Of a stretch of 45,139 bases of DNA, positions 35,901 through 43,856 are shown in pieces (position 1 is the stretch's first letter; every line of letters starts with the position of its first letter). The notes beneath the pieces were generated by a model. The model was given only the letters and a program-made list of their open reading frames with translations, did no database searches and was not told the origin of the DNA. The translations under genes were made by a program, and so were the position numbers. The DNA is from Desulfobacter vibrioformis DSM 8776 (lineage in GTDB: Bacteria; Desulfobacterota; Desulfobacteria; Desulfobacterales; Desulfobacteraceae), in contig NZ_JQKJ01000030.1 of assembly GCF_000745975.1 (NCBI RefSeq), positions 1 through 45,139 on the forward strand. The letters run 5' to 3'.

Positions 35901-37187
35901 GCCGGCGCAGTGCCAAAGGGGTGGCATGGGTCAACCGGTCCGGAACCGGTCTGTTTGCCCCGGGATATTGCACAGAAGCCCGAACCATTCATGGACCGGG
36001 ACCAATGCCTTGAATTTGCCGTGGGAAAAGCCGGAAACGTGCTGGGGCCTGATTTCGATATTATTGACACCTACCCGGTCCGGGTACGGTTGCCGGCTGA
36101 ACCGTTGATGCTGGTGGACCGGATTGTATCCGTGCACGGGGAAAAACTGTCCCTGACTTCCGGGAAAGTGGTCACCCAGCATGATGTGCATGATAATGCC
36201 TGGTACCTGGACGGCGGCAAAGCCCCGGTCTCCATCTCTATTGAAGCGGGCCAGGCCGATCTTTTCCTTTGCTCCTGGCTGGGCATTGACCATGTGGTCA
36301 AAGGAAAACGCAAATACCGGCTGCTTGACGCCAGGGTGACCTTCCACCGCAGCCTGCCCGTGCCGGGTGAAACCATTGAATACCACATTGAGATAGACCG
36401 GTTTTTAAGGCAGGGGGAGATCTATCTTTTCTTTTTCCATTACCAGGGATATATTAATCAGCTGCCCTTTATCTCCATGCGCGATGGGTGCGCAGGGTTT
36501 TTCACCGAACAGGAGGTGGAAAATTCCGGGGGCATTATCCTGAAAAAAGAAGATAAGGACATGGCTGTCCAGGGACCGCCGCCGGCCTGGTTTGCCCCGG
36601 TGAAACGGCTGGGCCTGAATGATGAACAGGTGGATGCCCTTCGCACAGGGGATCTTGAAACCGCGTTTGGAGCAGATTTTAAAGGAAAGCGCACCGGAAG
36701 AAATCAATGGCTGCCCGGCGGGCCCATGGGGCTGATCCACCGGGTTCTTGACCTGGACCCAGCCGGCGGGCGGTTCGGCATGGGCCGGATCATTGCCCAG
36801 GCAGATATCCATCCCGATGACTGGTTTCTGACCTGCCATTTTATTGATGACATGGTGATGCCGGGCACCCTGATGTATGAATGCTGTGCCCATACCCTGC
36901 GGGTCTTTGTCCAGCGCATGGGCTGGGTTCTGCCCCATGACGGCATCTGCTATGATGTGCTGGAGAAAAACGAAAGTGATCTGAAGTGCCGGGGACCTGT
37001 GACCCGGGCTACGAAAAAAGCCCTTTACGACATTGAAATAAAAACAATCGGGTATGAACCCCAACCTTTTGTGACGGCGGATGCCCATATGTTTTCCGAT
37101 GACCTTGAGATTGTGTTCTACAAGGATATGGGAATGAAACTGGAAGGGGTGACCCGCCAGGATCTTGAGGCATACTGGAGAAGATAA
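32946..37187 (+). CDS. pfaC: PfaC-like polyunsaturated fatty acid/polyketide synthase (KS-CLF-DH-DH)
   Basis: 1413 residues from ATG 32946; ATG 32955 is possible, and a longer frame overlapping the rhomboid gene is unlikely. Ketosynthase (about 3-425): catalytic Cys199 in DAACASS, His333 in ECHGSGT and His373 in NIGHL. A second KS-fold (about 430-885) has the nucleophile replaced (SADEASG near 662), typical of a chain-length factor. Two FabA-like dehydratase domains follow (about 1040-1190 with SIEAGQADLFL; about 1215-1400 with CHFIDDMVMPGTLMYE). That order matches PfaC of marine PUFA synthases, at a shorter overall length than the roughly 2000 residues of gammaproteobacterial PfaC. No ACP, acyltransferase, ketoreductase or enoyl reductase domain is present, so partners must be elsewhere. 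It overlaps oleA by 1 bp, implying coupling to hydrocarbon synthesis. Confidence 0.85.
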   Translation: MGSMILKRADIAVVGMSGIFPGACDTRQFIANVMAKKSSVIPVPRDRWGGLPDIMVDNRAGTPLPDRARSRFAGLISQSVFNPSNVDFSGGDMAGHGLDRDFFHALDPVHHLALAAGLELMANARLSKENRERTGVVLAAIALPTPGASRLTRDLFLSPNPDMPSWQQAWGAGMLSAPASILARVLGLTGGSFTLDAACASSLFSIKLACEQLLSGRVDAMVAGGVSRPQSLYTQVGFTQLQALSPTGRCAPFDRDADGLVVGEGAGLVLLKRLDHALACGDTIHAVIKGWGVSNDIEGNLVAPASEGQVRAMSSAFGMAGWSFGDIQYMECHGSGTPKGDQVEVQSIMKMLETYQCMDTALSMGSVKSNIGHLLTGAGAAGFIKTVMAMNQGLLPPSNNFNALPDDSPLNGTGVRVQDQPCAWVSAGEGQPLRAAVSAFGFGGINAQILVESFTAGSRSHAKGVAPVPAEKSVPCAIVGMGLISGGADCLGDFSHLISGEKTIVGRSGETRWRRFDHLPPDICGALTLFMDDLNIDLKDFNIPPNQMNQILPQHLIMLKAAMAAMADAGISLKPDESHSPRVNMGCAVGIEFDFGATDYHLRWQVQIQGQGQGSNVPEDLLDTIGPSLNFDSTLGALGGIVASRLARAFKLGGPCFTLSADEASGLTAIDIAVKSLSAGETDTFLCAAVDLAADIRSFTRDLVLTGADPMALPSEGAVALVLKPLDAAQRDNDRIYAVVNGVGRAGGAALAGETGDQAQASRSTVVRTSLQKALDHAGMDLNDIGLGAVTHSGSHFLGAGEVSGFEPNALPVFCPSALSGHTGAAAGLFTVTAAALCLYAQRFPGPLHNYPGAPKTAVAGCLTRDGIAGHVVLSGFHHSGQGGAFPKVAPAPEKSGQSSTCIRIPLTRPPFPRALIAKEAFEPFPQENFFDRCPEPPNTPLAFPCDTLPGLLAHTQEVTARAHERFLELSAQNTRAMAEQLAAIAGAVPKGWHGSTGPEPVCLPRDIAQKPEPFMDRDQCLEFAVGKAGNVLGPDFDIIDTYPVRVRLPAEPLMLVDRIVSVHGEKLSLTSGKVVTQHDVHDNAWYLDGGKAPVSISIEAGQADLFLCSWLGIDHVVKGKRKYRLLDARVTFHRSLPVPGETIEYHIEIDRFLRQGEIYLFFFHYQGYINQLPFISMRDGCAGFFTEQEVENSGGIILKKEDKDMAVQGPPPAWFAPVKRLGLNDEQVDALRTGDLETAFGADFKGKRTGRNQWLPGGPMGLIHRVLDLDPAGGRFGMGRIIAQADIHPDDWFLTCHFIDDMVMPGTLMYECCAHTLRVFVQRMGWVLPHDGICYDVLEKNESDLKCRGPVTRATKKALYDIEIKTIGYEPQPFVTADAHMFSDDLEIVFYKDMGMKLEGVTRQDLEAYWRR

Positions 37188-38239
37188 TGAAGTACGACAA
37201 GGTGTTTATTGAATCCTTTGGATATGAGCTGGCACCCCACATCGTGACCAGCCGGGAAATTGATGAAAGACTATCCCCTTTTTTTGAGACTGTGGGATTT
37301 GTGCCGGGCCAGCTTGAGGCATTGACCGGGATCCGGGAACGCCGGTACTGGGATGAAGACCACACCCTGGCTGAGCATGCGGCCGTGGCAGGCCAGCGGG
37401 CCCTGGACGAAGCAGGCATCAGTCCCAAGGAGCTGGGTGCCCTGTGTTTTTGCGGGGTGTGCCAGGACGGGTTTGAACCGGCCACATCCTGTGCCGTGGC
37501 AGACACGATCGGGGTGGGGCCAAGGGCCCATGTATATGATGTGAAATCCGCCTGTCTTGGCATGATCACAGGCATGGTTCATGTGGCCAATGAGATTCAG
37601 CTCGGGCATATTAAGGCCGGACTTGTGGTCTCCTGCGAGTCAGCCCGGCAGATTGTGGACGCCACCATTGAAGAGATCAACACCCACAAGAGCATTGAAT
37701 TTTACAGACAGGCTGTAGCCACCATGACCGGCGGCTCCGGGTCCGCAGCCATTCTGCTCACCGACGGGACCCTGGGCAGGCCCCAAACCCCGCGCCATGC
37801 CGTCAAAGGCGGGGTGGTGAACAATTCCATCCGTCACTGGGACCTTTGTTACTGGGGATTTGAACATCAGGGCATGCCCACGGATTCAAGGGTGATCATG
37901 CGCACCAATGCCCAGAAAGTGCTTGACCACGGCACAGAGCTGGCCATGGAAACCTATAAGTTATTCCGCACAGAGCTCAATCTTCCCCCGGATAAGCCGG
38001 ATAAATTTGTTGCCCACCAGGTGGGGGAGGGACATCACCATAAATTTTACTCTGCCATGAAAATTGACCGGAAAAAGGATTTTATCACCTTTCCTTTTCT
38101 GGGCAATGTGGGATCTGTGTCCCTGCCCATTTCCGCAGCCATTGCCGACGAACGCGGATTTCTTGTTCCCGGCGATTTTGTGGCCTTTCTAGGGGTGGGT
38201 TCCGGACTTAACTGCTATTTTCTGGGGGTGGAATGGTAA
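37187..38239 (+). CDS. oleA: OleA-like thiolase for head-to-head acyl condensation
   Basis: 350 residues of the FabH/thiolase fold. OleA condenses two fatty acyl chains (one loses CoA, the other becomes the beta-keto acid) in long-chain olefin synthesis. Active-site features: DGFEPATS with Glu97, the position of the OleA-specific proton-abstracting glutamate; Cys123 in KSACLGM; His in FVAHQVGEGHH; and Asn in LGNVGS. The combination and the FGYELAPHIVTSREID opening fit OleA better than 3-oxoacyl-ACP synthase III. ATG 37187 overlaps the last base of the PfaC-like stop. It is followed, with a 7-bp overlap, by oleB. Confidence 0.85.
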   Translation: MKYDKVFIESFGYELAPHIVTSREIDERLSPFFETVGFVPGQLEALTGIRERRYWDEDHTLAEHAAVAGQRALDEAGISPKELGALCFCGVCQDGFEPATSCAVADTIGVGPRAHVYDVKSACLGMITGMVHVANEIQLGHIKAGLVVSCESARQIVDATIEEINTHKSIEFYRQAVATMTGGSGSAAILLTDGTLGRPQTPRHAVKGGVVNNSIRHWDLCYWGFEHQGMPTDSRVIMRTNAQKVLDHGTELAMETYKLFRTELNLPPDKPDKFVAHQVGEGHHHKFYSAMKIDRKKDFITFPFLGNVGSVSLPISAAIADERGFLVPGDFVAFLGVGSGLNCYFLGVEW

Positions 38240-39144
38240 CAAGAATAATAAACGGGCAGATGACTTCCACCAGAGGTTTTGAAAACCTTTATCCCTTTGA
38301 ATCCCATTATGCCCGGATCAACGGGAACCAAATGCATTATGTGGATCAGGGCAAAGGCGCGCCTGTGCTCATGGTACACGGCAACCCCACCTGGTCCTTT
38401 TATTTTCGTCATCTGATCACAGGCCTGTCCCATGGTTTCAGGACAATTGCATTGGATCACATCGGGTGCGGTTTTTCAGACAAGCCGTCGGCAAAAGACT
38501 ATGATTACACCCTGGATCAACGGGTGGCAGACCTGGATGCCCTTATCCGCCGACTGGATATTAATGAAAAAATGTCGTTGATCGTGCATGACTGGGGCGG
38601 GATGATCGGGCTTGCCTGGGCCCTGGACAACCTGGATCGTGTGGATAAAATTGTAATCACCAACACCTCGGGCTTTCTTCTGCCGGCATCCAAACGCTTT
38701 CCGGCAGCGCTGTGGGCTGTTAAATATCTTGCACCCTTTGCCGTGCCTGCTGTTTTAGGTGCCAACATATTTGCCCGGGGGGCCCTGTATCTTGCCCCGA
38801 AAACCCGGCTGCCCCAATCTGTGAAAAAGGGTCTTGTTGCCCCATACAACAGTTGGGCAAATCGCATTGCCACCTTAAAATTTGTCCAGGATATACCGGT
38901 TACAGCAAAAGACAGAAGTTATGTCAGGGTTCAGAAGGTGGATCAAAACCTTTCTGCTCTTGACCCGGCCCAGCTCATGTTTTTATGGGGAACCCGGGAT
39001 TTTGTTTTTGACATTCATTTTCTTGAGGAATTTAAAAACAGATTTCCCCGGACCCCTGCCCATGTATTTGAGGATGCCGGCCATTATCTGTTCGAAGATA
39101 AGCCCGGTCCCACCCTTGAACTGATTCAAAAATTTCTGTCCTGA
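38233..39144 (+). CDS. oleB: OleB-like alpha/beta hydrolase (beta-lactone decarboxylase)
   Basis: 303 residues, haloalkane-dehalogenase branch of alpha/beta hydrolases. HGNPTWSF forms the oxyanion strand, Asp120 in VHDWGGMIG is the nucleophile, WGTRDFVF supplies the acid region, and His284 in AGHYLFEDKPG completes the triad. OleB is known to decarboxylate cis-beta-lactones made by OleC into alkenes. The ole neighbours make that assignment more likely than a dehalogenase. It overlaps oleA by 7 bp. Confidence 0.85.
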   Translation: MVTRIINGQMTSTRGFENLYPFESHYARINGNQMHYVDQGKGAPVLMVHGNPTWSFYFRHLITGLSHGFRTIALDHIGCGFSDKPSAKDYDYTLDQRVADLDALIRRLDINEKMSLIVHDWGGMIGLAWALDNLDRVDKIVITNTSGFLLPASKRFPAALWAVKYLAPFAVPAVLGANIFARGALYLAPKTRLPQSVKKGLVAPYNSWANRIATLKFVQDIPVTAKDRSYVRVQKVDQNLSALDPAQLMFLWGTRDFVFDIHFLEEFKNRFPRTPAHVFEDAGHYLFEDKPGPTLELIQKFLS

Positions 39145-39197
39145 CATTTTCTTTTGGATTTTGACTTTCAGGTCCATTACAGATAAATAGGGGTGTT

Positions 39198-39899
39198 ATG
39201 GGACTATTTACAAAAAAAAAAAAGGATGAACCCAAGGAACCGGCCGCCCAGGTAAAACCGGTTCAGGTCCAGGACAAGGGAGACGACGACACCGAATCGG
39301 ATAAAGCCGTCCCCAAGAAGAAATCTTTGTTCAAAAAGCTGATTATTCTTCTGCTCATTCCGGGTATCCTTGGCGGGGGCGGATTTTTTGCATACACCAA
39401 ATTTTTTTCAGGTTCCGGTACCAAAGACAGCCGGGTTTACCTTCCCGTCACCCTTTCCCATGTCACGTTGCCCCAGGAGATGCTCGCCTTTTGTTTTGCC
39501 CGCATGCCTGAACTTTACGATGCCCTGGTGGCCTATGATGGGGAAATGGATTTGTTTGAGGCTGAAATTGCCCGCATTGATGCTGTGGGAACCAAGTACC
39601 CGGACCAGGAGAGGATTGCCGACGGCCAGAAAAAGGTATGGGATAAGGAAATGCAGTCTTTAAAAAAATCCTTTGAAAAATTGGAAAAACCCATTAAAGA
39701 AACCTTTGTGCTGTTCCAGGTCAACCCGACTGCAGGCCAGGAAAAGATTGATCAGACTGCAGAAGAGATGCTCCGGACTGCCAAGGAAGCCCTGGGAAAA
39801 GCCCAGGAACAGACAGCCCCGCTAAAGAAAGCCATGCCCAAGGCCCCCGAAGGCCTGGTCAAGGGAACCTTGTATAAAATAAAAAAGATGTTTTTATGA
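39198..39899 (+). CDS. Unknown single-pass membrane protein within the ole cluster
   Basis: 233 residues, no family recognised. Highly charged N-terminus (KKKKDEPKEP), one membrane helix (about 46-68, LIILLLIPGILGGGGFFAY), then a helical, Lys/Glu-rich domain that looks coiled-coil (residues about 95-215; ELYDALVAYDGEMDLFEAEI). Topology with positive residues at the N side suggests the long C-terminal part is outside. It ends 4 bp into oleC (ATGA) and follows oleB by 53 bp, so it is coupled to both. It may anchor or organise the Ole enzymes, which form large complexes in other bacteria; this is speculative. Confidence 0.75.
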   Translation: MGLFTKKKKDEPKEPAAQVKPVQVQDKGDDDTESDKAVPKKKSLFKKLIILLLIPGILGGGGFFAYTKFFSGSGTKDSRVYLPVTLSHVTLPQEMLAFCFARMPELYDALVAYDGEMDLFEAEIARIDAVGTKYPDQERIADGQKKVWDKEMQSLKKSFEKLEKPIKETFVLFQVNPTAGQEKIDQTAEEMLRTAKEALGKAQEQTAPLKKAMPKAPEGLVKGTLYKIKKMFL

Positions 39900-41545
39900 C
39901 ACGCCATACAAATATTGCCCAAAGCCTGAAACAATCCGCACAAATCTATCCGTTCAAACAGGCCGTGGTCTACCCTGCCTCACGGGATAATGCCGGGCGG
40001 GTTCTTTACAGCCAGATGACCTTTCGCCAGCTTGACCAGCAGTCCGACAGCCTTGCAGCCGGGCTTACCAGCATCGGCATTGGCCGGGGAACCCGCACCA
40101 TTTTAATGGTACCCCCGGGCATGGAATTTTTTCTTACGGTGTTTGCCATGTTTAAGGTCGGGGCGGTGCCCGTGGTGGTGGATCCTGGCATGGGGATTGG
40201 CCGGATGCTGCAATGCCTTGCCCAAAGCCGGCCCAAGGCCTTTATCGGCATTGAAAAGGCCCATGTGCTTCGAACCTTGCGTCCCGGATTTTTTAAAACA
40301 GTGAAACGATGGGTGACTGTGGGCAGAAAATGGTTCTGGGGCGGGTACACCTTGAACCAGCTGATGAACAAATTCCCGGCCGCTCCTTTCAAACCGGCCC
40401 AGACCACGGAGAGCGAGACAGCTGCCATTGTATTTACCACGGGCTCCACAGGGCCTGCCAAGGGCGTGATATACACCCATGGAAATTTTGAAGCCCAGAT
40501 CCGTCAGATCCGGTCACATTTTAAAATTGCGCCTGATGAGATAGACCTGCCCACCTTTCCTTTGTTTGCTTTGTTTGATCCTGCCCTGGGCATGACCGCA
40601 GTGATCCCGGATATGGATCCCACAAAACCTGCCCTGGTGGACCCCGTAAAAATTATCGAGGCCATTGAGAACCATGGTGTGACCAATATGTTTGCCTCCC
40701 CGGCCCTTTTGAAGCGGGTAGGAAAATACGGTCAGGAAAACGGGATCAAACTGCCGTCCCTGCGCCGTGTGGTGTCTGCAGGCGCCCCTGTCAGTCCGGC
40801 CAATATTGAACAGTTTTCATCCATGCTGTCCAATGATACCCAGATCCATACCCCGTACGGGGCCACGGAAGCGGTTCCCATCATATCCATCGGTTCCCAT
40901 GAGATTTTGTCGGAAACCAGAAAACTCTCGGAACAGGGATTTGGCATGTGCGTGGGCCGGCCCATTGCAGATACAAAAATAAAATTGATCAAGATTTGTG
41001 ACGAGCCCATCACCCAGATCCGGGATAACCTGGAGGTGCCTGAAGGTCAGGTGGGAGAAATAACGGTAAAAGCAGATCTTGTTACCGAGCATTATTTTAA
41101 TAATTCCAATGCTGATCTCATGGCAAAAATACCGGACCCGGACGGCACAGCATGGCACAGGATGGGGGATCTGGGCTGGAAGGATTCAAAGGGCAGGATC
41201 TGGTTCTGCGGCAGAAAAGCCCACCGGGTTGAAACGGGAAAACAGACCTTGTTCACCATCCCCGTGGAAGCCATATTCAACAATCATGAAAAGGTCTACC
41301 GCAGTGCGCTCACAGGCGTCGGCCCTAAAAACCGCCAGATTCCGGTGGTGTTTGTGGAGCCTTTTGAGAAAATATCCGATGAAAAACAATTTATCCGGGA
41401 ATTGTCTGACCTGGCCCGTAGAAATCCTTTGACCGCTGACATTGAATATATTTTTATTGAGTATAAATTTCCGGTGGATATCCGGCACAACTCCAAAATT
41501 TTCAGGGAAAACCTGGCAATCAAGGCCCGGGAATTGATCGAATGA
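39896..41545 (+). CDS. oleC: OleC-like AMP-dependent beta-lactone synthetase
   Basis: 549 residues, ANL adenylating superfamily. P-loop FTTGSTGPAKGVIYTH (about 180-195), aromatic/A5 region HTPYGATEAVP, and A7 MGDLGWKDSKGRIWFCGRKAHRV. The segment LPTFPLFALFDPALGMTAVIPDMD is characteristic of OleC rather than ordinary acyl-CoA ligases. OleC activates the beta-hydroxy acid with ATP and closes a beta-lactone that OleB then decarboxylates. It overlaps the upstream membrane gene by 4 bp and the downstream ogt gene by 4 bp. Confidence 0.88.
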   Translation: MTRHTNIAQSLKQSAQIYPFKQAVVYPASRDNAGRVLYSQMTFRQLDQQSDSLAAGLTSIGIGRGTRTILMVPPGMEFFLTVFAMFKVGAVPVVVDPGMGIGRMLQCLAQSRPKAFIGIEKAHVLRTLRPGFFKTVKRWVTVGRKWFWGGYTLNQLMNKFPAAPFKPAQTTESETAAIVFTTGSTGPAKGVIYTHGNFEAQIRQIRSHFKIAPDEIDLPTFPLFALFDPALGMTAVIPDMDPTKPALVDPVKIIEAIENHGVTNMFASPALLKRVGKYGQENGIKLPSLRRVVSAGAPVSPANIEQFSSMLSNDTQIHTPYGATEAVPIISIGSHEILSETRKLSEQGFGMCVGRPIADTKIKLIKICDEPITQIRDNLEVPEGQVGEITVKADLVTEHYFNNSNADLMAKIPDPDGTAWHRMGDLGWKDSKGRIWFCGRKAHRVETGKQTLFTIPVEAIFNNHEKVYRSALTGVGPKNRQIPVVFVEPFEKISDEKQFIRELSDLARRNPLTADIEYIFIEYKFPVDIRHNSKIFRENLAIKARELIE

Positions 41546-42006
41546 AATACAGATATATTCATTCAAAGATCGGTCCTTTGATGCTGGCCGGCAACACAGC
41601 GCTTGAACAGATCCGTTTCCCGGTCAAAGGTGAAGGAAAAGCGCCCGGGAAAGGCTGGGTAGAGGACAACACCATCTTTCCCGATGCTGTATCCCAGCTG
41701 GTGCAATATTTTGAAGGCCGGTTAAAACAATTTGACCTTGATCTGCAGCCCCAGGGAACGGATTTCCAGAGGCGAGTCTGGCAGGCACTTTTAACTGTTC
41801 CTTACGGGGCCACGGTCACCTATGGTGAGATTGCGGAACAGATTCACAACCCAAAAGCCTTCCGGGCCGTGGGCCTTGCCAACAGGTGCAACCCCATACC
41901 CATCATCATTCCCTGCCACCGTGTGATCGGCAAAAACGGGAAATTAACCGGATTTGCCGGCGGCCTTGATATCAAGCAGGCCCTTCTGGATCTGGAAAGA
42001 TCCTGA
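41542..42006 (+). CDS. ogt: Methylated-DNA-protein-cysteine methyltransferase
   Basis: 154 residues. It repairs O6-alkylguanine by transferring the alkyl group to its own cysteine, in PCHRVIGKNGKLTGFAGGL (Cys near 117). The helix-turn-helix FQRRVWQALLTVPYGATVTYGEIA is present upstream. It overlaps oleC by 4 bp, so it is coupled to the lipid cluster although the function seems unrelated. Confidence 0.95.
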   Translation: MKYRYIHSKIGPLMLAGNTALEQIRFPVKGEGKAPGKGWVEDNTIFPDAVSQLVQYFEGRLKQFDLDLQPQGTDFQRRVWQALLTVPYGATVTYGEIAEQIHNPKAFRAVGLANRCNPIPIIIPCHRVIGKNGKLTGFAGGLDIKQALLDLERS

Positions 42007-42016
42007 AAGTTCATTT

Positions 42017-42316
42017 TTAGTTTTTATTTCCGGACAAAGGACCAAGCGCATCAACGGCTGCCATGCACACGGCCACGGCTGATTGTGGGTTTTCGGCTGA
42101 AAATGCCTCACCTTCCTTTGAAAATGTCGCACGCCAGTTGGTTTCAGTCAGGCTTTTGGGGCACATATCTTTTAATTGAAACGTAAATCCTTTTGTTTCA
42201 AGCATCCCGGCAAGTTCCATGGCTGCATTAATATGATAGACGGCCTGGACGGGAACGGACTCACCGAGAAGCTGTTTAAGTTGTTCTCCTAAATTTTCAA
42301 CTGCTGATCCGGACAT
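42017..42316 (-). CDS. Hypothetical protein (99 aa)
   Basis: ATG 42316 is chosen because GGGAGG lies 6 nt upstream; an earlier start (42334) has no ribosome site. It is predicted soluble, without membrane segment, with NLGEQLKQLLGESVPVQAVY at the start. I know no family for it. Convergent to ogt with only 10 bp between stops. Confidence 0.65.
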   Translation of the reverse strand: MSGSAVENLGEQLKQLLGESVPVQAVYHINAAMELAGMLETKGFTFQLKDMCPKSLTETNWRATFSKEGEAFSAENPQSAVAVCMAAVDALGPLSGNKN

Positions 42317-42334
42317 GATATCCTCCCATATCAA

Positions 42335-42683
42335 GGTGGTTTAAGTTTCTCTATGGATAGCGCATTAAAGCATCTCCCAATGTTTTTTACAACTTGTTCC
42401 ATAGTGGTAAAAAACATATGGAGTGTACGCCTGATCCAGTGTCGGTGAAAAGCAATTTTTTAATTGTGGTTATCAAGTATGGCCTGTAAAAATTCAAAGA
42501 AAGCCCAGCCGCTAGGGTGGGCACCGCACAATTGTGTGCGGGTCAAATTCATAATTTCTGGGCTAATCCCCCCTGCCTGGATTAAAGGTATGCTTCTTGC
42601 TATTCTCCGAGAGGTAACAGGTTTGAAAGACGCCCGGCGTTCAATGACGAATCAGGCCGGAACAATTTACAGGTGAAAAAATC
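42335..42683. other. Non-coding stretch with structured-RNA-like elements upstream of the transglycosylase
   Basis: No convincing gene. On the plus strand AGCCCAG (42502-42508) pairs with CTGGGCT (42558-42564) to enclose CCGCACA (42524-42530) and TGTGCGG (42535-42541), a 7-bp stem with a 4-nt loop. It precedes the lytic transglycosylase by about 120 bp. I could not match it to a riboswitch consensus I know (c-di-GMP, c-di-AMP, cobalamin). Confidence 0.4.
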
Positions 42684-43514
42684 ATGACGACCCAATTTGA
42701 CACAACATTTGACGCTTTAATGGGCTCCCCCGGGTTAAACCCGGTTTCCAGGGAGGCATGGGGAACAACAGGGCTGCAAAACAATGCGAGTTGCGGATCA
42801 GCATTTTTTTCAGATCTTCTCAAACAGGTGACAGACCGCACCCAGGCAGCAGGACCGGACCCGGCCGCAGATTCCCTGGACGCAGGGATGTCCCTGGTAT
42901 TATCCCAGAATATGATGATGCAGATAAATGAAAGCCTTCTGGGGATACTGTCCGAAGACGGGGACGATCAGCCTTTTTGTGACCCTTTCATGGACGGGTT
43001 TGGACAGATGCTTTCCAACCAGGCGGTTGGTCGGGAAATTCTGTCAGAGATCCGACAGGCACCGTCAGAAAACGGCTTTCAGGAAATTGAAACCCATGGA
43101 ACTGTTACCGCAACAACCCAAGAGGCCAAACAGGCTGACAGCCCTGACATTGAAGGAATCATCCAGAAAGCCGCTGAAACATTTGGGGTGGATTCCGGTC
43201 TTATCAAGGCGGTTATCCAAGCGGAAAGCAGCTTTAATCCCGATGCGGTTTCTCCCAAAGGGGCCATGGGCCTGATGCAGCTCATGCCGGATACCGCAAG
43301 GGAACTTGGGGTAAAAGACCCTTTGAACCCTACTGAGAATGTAATGGGAGGAACACGGTACCTGAAGCAGTTGCTGGACCGGTACGAAGGAAGCACCCCC
43401 CTTGCCCTGGCCGCCTACAACTGGGGGATGGGGAACCTGGACTCCCGGCAAAGCCAGATGCCGACGGAGACTAAAAATTATGTCGCAAAAATAACAGGCA
43501 TTACCCTGACCTGA
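42684..43514 (+). CDS. Lytic transglycosylase (SLT domain)
   Basis: 276 residues. C-terminal SLT/Slt70-like domain (about 153-275): IKAVIQAESSFNPDAVSPKG with the catalytic Glu, GAMGLMQLMPDTARELGV, and AAYNWGMGNL near the end. It cleaves peptidoglycan to 1,6-anhydro products. The N-terminal 150 residues are low-similarity, acidic and methionine-rich, without a clear signal peptide; this resembles flagellum- or secretion-associated transglycosylases that are exported otherwise, but that is uncertain. No neighbouring flagellar gene supports it. Confidence 0.87.
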   Translation: MTTQFDTTFDALMGSPGLNPVSREAWGTTGLQNNASCGSAFFSDLLKQVTDRTQAAGPDPAADSLDAGMSLVLSQNMMMQINESLLGILSEDGDDQPFCDPFMDGFGQMLSNQAVGREILSEIRQAPSENGFQEIETHGTVTATTQEAKQADSPDIEGIIQKAAETFGVDSGLIKAVIQAESSFNPDAVSPKGAMGLMQLMPDTARELGVKDPLNPTENVMGGTRYLKQLLDRYEGSTPLALAAYNWGMGNLDSRQSQMPTETKNYVAKITGITLT

Positions 43515-43856
43515 AAAATAGCCATACCCCTGGAAAATAATCCGCTTGACAGTCAGCGTAAAATTGTTGAAAAACTCGGCATTCCCCGATCAACGCCACG
43601 GCATTGGTTAAAACGAAAAAATGCCATAGACGCTGCACCTGAGGTAATAGAATTTTTTGAAAGCCCAGTCGGTACGGCGTTTCTTCATCGATTGGTTTTG
43701 GGGGCTCATTTTTCATTTTCTTTATGCAGCCCATGCGGAATCCGACCAATATGTCTTTACCTTGAATTGACGGGTCTGGATCACTTTGTAGCCTCTTCTT
43801 ATGGATCTCAGCAAAAGGTCTCTGTGGCTATGGAAAATGTGTTGTTGCCAAAATAA
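43515..43856 (+). pseudogene. Transposase-like N-terminal remnant without start codon
   Basis: An open frame of 113 codons directly follows the transglycosylase stop in the same frame and ends TAA 43854-43856. It has no usable start codon. It has a helix-turn-helix-like beginning (KIVEKLGIPRSTPRHWLKRK) followed by VIEFFESPVGTAFLHRLVLG and GLDHFVASSYGSQQ. This resembles the N-terminus of large, poorly characterised transposase-like proteins of sulfate reducers and cyanobacteria (DUF6399-type, from memory). The C-terminal bulk is missing. Confidence 0.6.

Noticed and set aside
33641-35988. Long minus-strand frames (180, 178 and 182 codons) opposite the PfaC-like gene
   Set aside because: GC-rich shadow frames; no motifs, and the plus strand encodes intact KS and CLF domains.
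37187-38239. FabH (3-oxoacyl-ACP synthase III) as the identity of the condensing enzyme
   Set aside because: The EPATS glutamate and the ole neighbourhood (OleB and OleC types) favour OleA; the distinction would need a phylogeny to be final.
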